From: Fulvitalea axinellae
GTDB taxonomy: Bacteria; Bacteroidota; Bacteroidia; Cytophagales; Cyclobacteriaceae
Assembly: GCF_036492835.1 (NCBI RefSeq)
Contig: NZ_AP025314.1
Location: 2,894,010-2,958,009, forward strand
DNA: 64,000 bases
Reading direction: 5' to 3'
Below, piece by piece: positions 53,895 to 62,400 of this stretch (positions within the stretch are counted from its first letter, which is position 1; each line of letters opens with the position of its first letter). The position numbers were made by a program, and so were the translations under genes. The notes under the pieces were generated by a model, which saw nothing but the letters and a program-made list of their open reading frames with translations, did not search any database and was not told the DNA's origin.

Positions 53895-54956
53895 TCAATC
53901 GATGTTATTCGCTTTCTCATGATCGAGCAACCATCGCTTTCTTTGCAATCCTCCGCCGTAGCCCGCCAACGCACCGTCCTCTTCCAGCAATCTATGGCAA
54001 GGCACAATTATGGCCACCCGGTTTTGCCCGTTTGCCCGGATTATGTCGCTTACGGAGGTTTCCGGGCCCGCTTCCTCAGCCATCGAAGCGTAAGTGCGGG
54101 TTTGGCCAAAGCCGACCGAGAGCAACCTGTCCCAAGCTTCTTTCTGGGAAGGCGTAGGCGACAAGTCCAAAGCCACCGCAAAGCGTTTCCTTTTTCCTTC
54201 GAAATACTCTCCCAGCTCTTTCTTCGCTTGTTTTATATGTTCGTTTTCTCCGGAAAGAATTACCGCTCCATAGCGCTTTTGCACTTCGGCCAATTCCGTT
54301 TCCAACATCTTGCGGTCGGTAAATTCGAGCAGACAAATACCCTTGTCGGTAGCGAAAACGAACATCGGGCCCAATGGCGTGGTGAGACGGGAAGCCAATA
54401 CCACGTTTTGCAACTCCCCTTCTTTGGGCGATTTTCCCAACAAATTCTTAAACGCATAGCCGAAACCGCTTAACGATCCATAACCGGAATTGAAAGCGGT
54501 GTCCGTAACCTTTCCGCCTTTCTTCAGCTCCTGAAAAGCCATATTGATGCGGGTCATTCGCTGGTAAGCCTGAAAAGTCATTCCGTGGTGTTTTTTGAAC
54601 CAGCGCCTTATCTTTTCGGGCGCTATTCCCTCGGCTCTTAGCGTTGCGTCAGTGACCTTCTCGTAAGGATTGGCCATCATTATCGCCAATGCCTTTTGGA
54701 CCTCTTCCGGCGGTTCGTAGGCATGGTTTGTCGGTTTGCAGATCTTACAGGGCCGAAAACCGTGAGCCAACAGCTCTTTGGAATCATGGCTGAAAACGAC
54801 ATTGGCGAATTTGGGCGTACGGGCCCGGCAACTGGGAATGCAGAATATTCCGGTTGTCTTTACGCCCAAGAAAAACGAACCGATAAAGCTGGTGTCCCTT
54901 TCCTTTACCGCCTTGTAGTACCTTTCCCTTTTTTCGATGTCGCTGACAAAAGCCAT
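53895..54956 (-). CDS. ada: Ada-type regulator and methyltransferase
   Basis: The 353-residue product has all Ada parts. An N-terminal zinc methyl-acceptor domain has C39, C43, C70 and C73, in GIFCIPSCRARTPK and GFRPCKIC. An AraC-type helix-turn-helix region follows (about 84-180), then the C-terminal methyltransferase with Cys320 in IIVPCHRL. In E. coli methylation of the N-terminal Cys turns Ada into an activator of repair genes. Here it leads an operon with the methyltransferase-glycosylase fusion, so autoactivation of both is likely. Confidence 0.93.
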   Translation of the reverse strand: MAFVSDIEKRERYYKAVKERDTSFIGSFFLGVKTTGIFCIPSCRARTPKFANVVFSHDSKELLAHGFRPCKICKPTNHAYEPPEEVQKALAIMMANPYEKVTDATLRAEGIAPEKIRRWFKKHHGMTFQAYQRMTRINMAFQELKKGGKVTDTAFNSGYGSLSGFGYAFKNLLGKSPKEGELQNVVLASRLTTPLGPMFVFATDKGICLLEFTDRKMLETELAEVQKRYGAVILSGENEHIKQAKKELGEYFEGKRKRFAVALDLSPTPSQKEAWDRLLSVGFGQTRTYASMAEEAGPETSVSDIIRANGQNRVAIIVPCHRLLEEDGALAGYGGGLQRKRWLLDHEKANNID

Positions 54957-54983
54957 AGTCGTGTATTGGTGGTTTCAACATCC

Positions 54984-55015
54984 GAAAGATAGGGCTTAGC
55001 CCGAAGGCTAGGCAA
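54984..55015 (-). promoter_or_regulatory. Candidate ada promoter with internal palindrome
   Basis: On the minus strand TTG (55015-55013), 21 bases and TATCTTTC (54991-54984) match the consensus with one mismatch. The spacer contains the palindrome TAGCC-TTCG-GGCTA (55010-54997), a possible Ada or other operator. Confidence 0.45.
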
Positions 55016-55154
55016 CCGAAAAATTGACATTTAATTTTTCGCCCAAAAAAAGATAGCGAAATCAACGTTATCCCCTATCCCGACATCCATTTCGGTAAAG
55101 GATTGGCTTGACCTTCCCCTCATTTTTTCACAATATTGAACAAAAGAAAACTCT

Positions 55155-55922
55155 ATGCTAGCAATAATCTCACCCTCAAAAGGACAGAATTTCGACACTT
55201 CGGCGCAAACGCAAATCCACACTACGCCGGATTATCTGGACCGCTCGCAATCGCTAATCGAAGAGCTTCTCAAGCTTTCCGAAGCACAAATCGGCAAGTT
55301 GATGGCCGTCAGCGACAAGATAGCAGGACTGAACTACAACCGTTACCGAAATTTTTCAACGCCTTTCACCACCGAAAACGCCAAGCCCGCCATGCTCGCC
55401 TTTACGGGCGACGTGTACTCGGGTTTTCAGTTCGACAAGTTTAAGGACGAAGACTTCGAGTACGCACAACAGCACCTGCGCATCATCTCAGGCCTTTACG
55501 GTTTGTTGCGCCCCATGGACCTGATCCAGCCCTACCGTTTGGAAATGAAAACAAAGCTGGCCAACCCCAAGGGGAAAGACCTGTACCAATTTTGGGGAGA
55601 CTTGTTGGCGCAAAAGCTAGAGGAAGCCGTTTTGTCCCAAGGCGATAACGTATTGGTGAACTTGGCTTCAAACGAATACTCGAAAGCGGTAAAACTTAAG
55701 GGGTTGAAAAAGCTGAAGGTGGTTACACCCGTGTTCAAGGAGAACAAAGAAGGCGTATACAAAGTGGTGGCGCTGTACGCCAAAAAAGCCCGGGGCATGA
55801 TGTCCGATTTCATTATACGAGAAAAGATATCGGACCTTGAAGGCCTAAAAACTTTCTGCGAAGGCAAATACCTTTATAACGAATCCTTATCGACAGAAAA
55901 CGAATGGGTCTTCACCCGATAA
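55155..55922 (+). CDS. yaaA: Peroxide stress protein YaaA
   Basis: The 255-residue product is a YaaA/DUF328 protein with the family motifs MLAIISPSKGQNF, FTGDVYSGF, YGLLRPMDLIQPYRLEM and LVNLASNEYSKAV. In E. coli YaaA lowers free intracellular iron during peroxide stress and protects DNA. The ATG at 55155 is the family start. It is divergent from ada, placing two DNA-protection loci side by side. Confidence 0.93.
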   Translation: MLAIISPSKGQNFDTSAQTQIHTTPDYLDRSQSLIEELLKLSEAQIGKLMAVSDKIAGLNYNRYRNFSTPFTTENAKPAMLAFTGDVYSGFQFDKFKDEDFEYAQQHLRIISGLYGLLRPMDLIQPYRLEMKTKLANPKGKDLYQFWGDLLAQKLEEAVLSQGDNVLVNLASNEYSKAVKLKGLKKLKVVTPVFKENKEGVYKVVALYAKKARGMMSDFIIREKISDLEGLKTFCEGKYLYNESLSTENEWVFTR

Positions 55923-56001
55923 AGAATACCCCAAGTTTAGCGTAAAGGAAAAACAGATTTGTCGATCTGTATTTTTCCATAACCAGCGGATACAACTTAA
56001 G

Positions 56002-56029
56002 CCGTCGCCACTTTAGCGACGGTTTTTTT
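56002..56029 (+). terminator. Intrinsic terminator of yaaA
   Basis: CCGTCGC pairs with GCGACGG around a seven-base loop, followed by seven T. Confidence 0.88.
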
Positions 56030-56128
56030 GTTTGAAAGACCAAGTAAGGTTATCCGGCTTTTAAAAGCGTTTCGAAAGTACATGAAGTAAGGTTCGGTTC
56101 ACTTCGTTAAGGGTTCCGACAAAAACAG

Positions 56129-56182
56129 TTAACACTTTTGACCAAAGGTGTTAAGAGAATCGATCCAATGTGTTAACACATT
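56129..56182. promoter_or_regulatory. Pair of GTTAACAC palindromes, possible operator
   Basis: TTAACACTTTTG and CAAAGGTGTTAA form an inverted repeat matching at 11 of 12 positions (56129-56154). A perfect palindrome, AATGTGTTAACACATT, follows at 56167-56182. Both share the TGTTAA/TTAACA half-site. Confidence 0.45.
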
Positions 56183-56214
56183 TGGGCCGACCTTAAAACA
56201 GCCCCATATAATGC

Positions 56215-56248
56215 AAAAAACCTCCCGATAATCATATCGAGAGGTTTC
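56215..56248 (-). terminator. Second minus-strand terminator
   Basis: AACCTC-CGATA pairs with TATCG-GAGGTT on the minus strand, followed by TTTTTTG. It is about 160 bases beyond the main terminator of the adhesin gene and may act as a backup. Confidence 0.6.
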
Positions 56249-56405
56249 CCCAGTTTATTCCTTTCCTTAACGAATATAGCGAATGCTTTTTACGCATAAA
56301 ACAGCCTGTAAGTATGGGGAATGCTTACGGACATTTGCGAATACGAAAACCACTCGTTTTTGAAGAAAAACAACGCTCCGCTCCACATTCCAAAAATCAC
56401 CTAAC

Positions 56406-56436
56406 AAAAAAGACGGACCGTCATGGCCCGCCTTTT
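56406..56436 (-). terminator. Terminator of the giant adhesin gene
   Basis: On the minus strand AAAGGCGGGCC pairs with GGTCCGTCTTT, including two G-T pairs, and is followed by a T-run. Confidence 0.8.
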
Positions 56437-56465
56437 ATTATACTTTATTCCGTTTTCCCTTCCGG

Positions 56466-59400
56466 TTAGGGAGTCGGCTCCGGGGTTCCGGGATCCGGCT
56501 TCGTAGGCTGTTCGAGTTGCGGTTTGCCACGGAACACCTCAATGTAACCGCGGAACTCACCGGCATCATCTGCCTGAATGTGGTAGAAGTACACGCCGTC
56601 AGGCACGTCTCCGCCATCCCAAAGCTGACCTTCCCTGTACTGATCAGAACTGTATACCTCTCTGCCCCAACGGTTGGTGATGATGATTTTCCAGCCGTCT
56701 TCGTTTTCCTTAGGCATGTTCCTGATGTAGAACTGGTCGTTTTTGTTATCCCCGTTAGGAGTAAACATGTTCGGAATCCAGATCTCGTTGTTGGTTCCCA
56801 ACGTCACGGTTTCTTTTACCGAACATTCGTTTCCGTCGGTAAGAGTCACCACATATACGCCCGGGAACAGGTTCTTGAACACATGTTCGTTCTCTACGCC
56901 AGGGCTTCTGGTTTCAGGAATCGGACTTGTTTCCAGTACGCTATTGATGTCCACCCATTTCGAATTGGCTACGCTCAGCTCAACTTCGTAGGCCGGTACT
57001 CCGCTTCGTACCACGTGCACTAATCTGATGGCGCCCGTATTACCTGAAGCGTCATCGTACGGCAAAGAGTTCGGATCAGGCCTTACGTCCTCGATAGCCA
57101 GCGGATTAAGCGGACGGTTAACAGTCACGTCTTTCTTGGCTTCGATTACGCAACCGCCTTGGTCTTGTCTAACAGACAGCTCGTAATCGCCAGTGGTTAT
57201 CGCCGGACTGCTGTATTCGTAAGTCACAAAGTCGATATCGTTAGTGAATGATCCGGTGTGAATCTTCTCGTTGGTCGCTTTCGAAACAAGGGCAACGTAG
57301 TAATCCAAATCGTTATCGCCTTGGAGATTCGATACTGAGATCACAGCGTCGTCAGTACTACAGTTCGGGTTAGTCAAAGCGAATTCGAAATCAACCGCTT
57401 TGGTTCCGCCCGTAACAGTAATCTGCTTGGCGTTAGGACAAGAATCGTCAGAATCTTTACCTCTGACAAATACGTGGTAAGTTCCCTCTCCGAATCCTGG
57501 GTAGCTTTTGGTAAGGCTACTCATCTGGTCATTGCTGATGATATTCTCTGACTCTCCGTCTTTCTGGATACTCACGTAGAACGGTGCCGATACCTTGGTG
57601 AGGTTACCGTCAATCTTCACCACAATCTTTCCGTCTTTGCCGTTTCCGTCGCAAGTCGGAGCGATTAGCTCAAGATCGTAGTAAACCAAATCCGGTCCGC
57701 CTACTGGCACTTCCACGTTCTTTTCGCAACCATTGCCGTCGATTACCGTCAAGTGCTGTATTTCGCGGGTAAGGCCGTTGAAGAGACCATTTTCAGGCAA
57801 TTTCGGATAATTCACCCCATTGAGTCTGTAGCTGTAAAGCTCGCCGTCAGCGCCACCTTCTCCACCAGTCACGCTAATTATACGGAAGCTACCGTTGTTA
57901 TTGTCGCAAGCCGCTGGAGTGATATCGCCGATTTCCACCTTAATCTCGGTACCCGTATTCGGAATATCAACTTCAACAGGAATGCTGCAATTATCGTCAA
58001 CACCGGATCTGAAGCTAATTACCGATTTGCCAACCTGCAAGCCTTCGATAAAGGCCATATTGGTATAAGGCTTCCAGTCAGTAGGCTGTCCTGTGAGGTT
58101 GTATTGGTAATCGCCCGTTCCGCCAGTGATTTCGAAACTGGCTTTTCCTCTATCGCCTCCGAAGCAGTTACTACCAACTATCTCCTTCACCGTTACGCCC
58201 GTGAGTTTTCTCGAAGAGTTGATCACATAAGCGTTGGTAGAGATCAGTTCGCAAGACGCCGCTCCTTTAGTCGACACCTTGAAGAAGTAAGTTCCTTGTC
58301 CAAGTCCGTCGAAGACACCCGTCTCGTTAGCCTTAGCCGGCGAAAGCGGATTCTTATCCTGATCAAGCAATTCGTACACAAACGTTCCTATCAAGGTGGC
58401 GTCCAGTACTTTTACCTGAAGTTTTCCATCGTTTCCGGTACAAGACTCGGCTGTTACTTCGGCGGTAAAGTCTCCGCCGTCAAAGTTCGGGGTATCGACC
58501 GTTGCCACGTCAGATTCGTCTTCGCATGTCTCCGTAGCCGTAAGGTCCGTCACTTTCACTTTATAATCGCCCGGAATCAGGTTCCTGAATACAGGAGCGT
58601 CAACTTGGGTTCCTTCTTCCACGAAGTCAGTTCCGTTGTTCTTCAGAAGTACGTAACGGTAACTGTGTCCAGCCCTTTCGCCTGTGAGGCGTACGGTAGC
58701 CGTAGCGTTGTCGCCGTTGCAAACCGCTTGGGCAATATCAAGAGTAGCTTCAAGTTCGCAAGGCTTATCGTTTTCGCAATCCGTCGGATCCGGAGCGCTG
58801 AGCGTCACTACCCAAGTGTCTGTCTCGCAACCTCCAGTTTTGCTAACCTTGACGGTGTAGCTTCCAGCCTTAAGGTTCGGGAAGAAGTTGGCTTGGGCAG
58901 GATCCGCCGTTTGCGCAACACCTGAACCGTCAAGTACCTCAAAGGTGTAATCCGGTACATCCGTAGGCGAAACGTCGAACTTGATAAAACCGTCGTTTCC
59001 GTCGCAGGTCACTCCGCTGGCGCTGACACCAGGCTTGATGTCTACGGCCCTAGAGATGTTGGCCTCTTGGCTAACCCAACTACAAGCAAGATCCTTGATA
59101 CGGACATTTACCGTGTACGTTCCCGCACCGAAGTCCTCTATGGCTTTAGCCGTCAGGTTTCTGGATCTGGCCGTGAAGTCTCCATCTTTAACGATGGTGC
59201 CCGCACGGTTGAGTATCTGGTATTCGTAAGCTTTAGCCCCTTCAACAAGCAAGATAATCTCACCGTTTCCGGCACCGTTGCAGGATTCGTTGTTAACGGC
59301 TACATTCAGCACCAAGTCTTCGCACTCGACGCCACAGTCAGACGGTTCGCCTACCGTTACGTTTTTCTCGAAGTCGCAACTGTTGGCGTCAGTAACGCTG

Positions 59401-62400
59401 ATTCTGTAATCGCCTTTGGCCAATCCAGTGAAAATACCCACTCCATTGCCAGCGACCAGCGTCGTGCCTTTATACAATTTGAAGACTTTGGCTCCCGAAC
59501 CGCCCTGTACATTGGCCACCTCGATAATACCGTCAGAACCTTCGCAAACGCTTACGTCGGTCACTTTCTCGGTAATACCAATAATCTGATTTGGAGCCGT
59601 GATTGTCACGTCCGTAGTGTAAACGCAATCATTAGCGTCTTTAACCTCGACAGTGTAAGTGCCCTGAGACTTTCCAGCGAACAGTCCAGTTGTGTTGTTG
59701 TCGCCTTCTACTGTGTAAGTATACGGCGCAACTCCGCCCCTTACTCCCGTAACATGGATGGTCCCGTCAGGGGTTCCGCAAGAGGTAACTTTAAGTTTGG
59801 CCGCATCGACGATTATTCCGTCGATAGCCTCTGGCGCCATTACTCCCGAATACGTTTCGCTGTATTCGCAAGCCGTATTGGCATCTCTTACCCAAACAAT
59901 GTAATCTTTGGCTTCCAGCGCCGTAAACTCGTTGTCCGATCCGTAGGTTCCGCCATCCAGTTTATATTCGTAAGCACCTGAGCCTCCATTGACGCCTTCG
60001 ACCGTGATCTTGCCGTCTGTCGCATCGCAGGTCGTCGGATCACTATCGGTGATTGACAGGCCTGTGATTGCTCCCGGGCCTTTGCCAACTTCCACATCTT
60101 TAGATGCCGAAGCGCAACCTCCCGCAGTGTCAACCAAACGCACGCTATAAGTGCCGGCCGTCAAACCGCCAATCGTTTTTGTTCCAGTAAAGGCTTCGTT
60201 CTGTTTTGTGCCGTCAGGCTTAGTAAGCTCAAGGACAAAGTTACCCGATCCGCCCACTACATTGGAAACTGTTATCGAGCCGTCCGCCGCACCGCAAGGC
60301 GTAGTCATGTCCGACGCGCCGAGGGTAAAGGTAATCGACGAGCCCGGTCCTGTGATAACGACATCGCCGAGTACGGTTTCGCACCCTTTGTCATCCCTTA
60401 CAGTTACGGTGTATGTTCCTTCCGTCAAGTCTTCGAATTTGTTGCTTGCCTGGAAGGTCGATCCGCTTGAGTATTCGTAAGTGCCCGTTCCGCCCGTTGC
60501 GTTTTCTACCGTGAACGAACCTTCGTTTCCGCCACAGGTAGTTACAGGCATTACGTTTTCGATATCGGCGGTAATCGCATTAGCCGATACCAGACTTACT
60601 TCAGGGCTAATCCTTTCGCAACCCGTTCCTTCATCCAGCACATATGCCTTATAATCTCCAGAAGCCAGGGCTTCGAAACGTGGAGAGGCTTGGAAGCTTA
60701 CGCCGTCAAGCGAATACTTATAAGGCCCGGTACCGGTCAAAGCGCCCTCATCGACTTCGATAACTCCATCGACAGAGTTACATGCTGTCGGATGCTTAGT
60801 TTCCTTAAAGGCAACGTCGTCAGCCTCCGGCCATTCGTCAATCGTTACTTTAAGTTCGGTAGCAAGAGTACAACGGGTGTCTTTGTTCCGAATATTCAAG
60901 CTGTGTTCGCCAGAGGAAAGGTTCGACACTGTGAATGTCGTACCCGGAGCGTCCACATAGCTCGATCCATCCAACGAATACTCGAAATTACCGGCTCCGG
61001 TGATTTCCACTCTGAATTCGCCGTCATTATCATTACAATTCGAAACGCCTGTTTCGGCAGTTACTTTTGCCACAACGTCTTCCGAATTATCATTAATGGT
61101 AAATCCTGTTTTGCTCAAGTCGCAACCTGTGGCTTTGTTTTTCACAGTCACTTCATAATCTCCAGCAGGCAGATTATCGAATTCTCCCGAATCGTTAGTG
61201 AAAGTAGCAGGTCCTGACAATGTGTATTCGTAAGATCCTGCAGCCAGCGTAGGAAGCACATCTTTGACTTGCAGTTTGCCATTCGGCGCAGTACAAGTAG
61301 TTACATGCTCGAGTACCTGTACCGTAAAGTCAGTCACTTTGGCCGGCTCAGTGAAGGCCACGCTTTCAACAGCCGTACAACTCGATACTATATCGGTCAC
61401 GAAGACTTTGTATTCAGGTTTGTAATCTAAGTTGTCAAAGACAAATGTTCCGTCCTCATCAACGTCTTCGGTATCTCCCACTATCTCGTTTCCATCCCCA
61501 TCTTCAAGACGATAGCGATATTTGCCAGCTCCTTTCGATACGGTAACGCTAACCGAACCGTCCGTTGTCCCGCATCCAGTAACATCGGTCGGAGTCAGGG
61601 TCAATGTAAATGGAGCAGGATCGGTGATCGTTACATTGGCCACTTCTTTTTCGCAAGTAGCCTCGTCACGAACTTTTATCACATAAGTGCCAGCCTTAAG
61701 ATTTGAGAATATCGGACTGGTCTGCGAAGTCGCGAAATCATCTTTCGAATATGTGAGGATACCTGTTCCTCCAGTCACTTTCACTTCTATAACTCCGTTA
61801 CCTGTTGTGCCACAAGTGGTATTGTGCGTTACCAAAGGAGTATTTACTGTAATGTCCCCGATTGTAACGTCTACAAACTCTGGGGCACTTTCGCAACCAG
61901 TCGCATCGTCCCTAAGGATCAAAGTATATCGGCCAGCGACTCCCACAGCGGTAGGATCAGCCACCGTATTGCCTCCGTTATCAGTGTACAGGACAGTTCC
62001 CGCATCGCTGGCGCCTTTGTCCACCAAAGCGGTCAAATCGACCGTGCCTCCGCAATTTGCTTTAGCGGTATTCGTAGCTACGAGCGTTGGCAAACCATTG
62101 ATAACAACAAGAAGAGTTCCTTCGGCCAAGCAAGTTCCGCCTCCCGTATTTCTCACATAATAAGTCCCGCTCTCGGTTACTGTAGCGCTTGTGAGAATTT
62201 CGCTGAAGTCAGGTTTCTTGGAGAATTCTACCGTTATCGCCTTGTTACCTACACCAGCGGTCAAATCGACATTTTCACAGCCCACCAACGGCGCCGTTTG
62301 CAGATTCAGGTCGGGCGCTTCCTTAACGTTCACGTTTGTGGTGGTTTCGGCAGTCTGATTTTTCAGGCAAGCCGATGAGAGCAGTTCGACTTTAATCGTT

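Larger units (their letters stand above)
55923..56465. other. 543-base spacer with terminators and palindromes
   Basis: No gene is supported. It holds a plus-strand terminator after yaaA, two GTTAACAC-based palindromes at 56129-56182, and two minus-strand terminators. A 36-codon minus frame between about 56290 and 56400 is unsupported. Confidence 0.55.

Noticed and set aside
56292..56400. 36-codon minus frame between the two terminators after the adhesin gene
   Set aside because: No ribosome binding site, promoter or recognisable product was found; the two hairpins are explained as tandem terminators.
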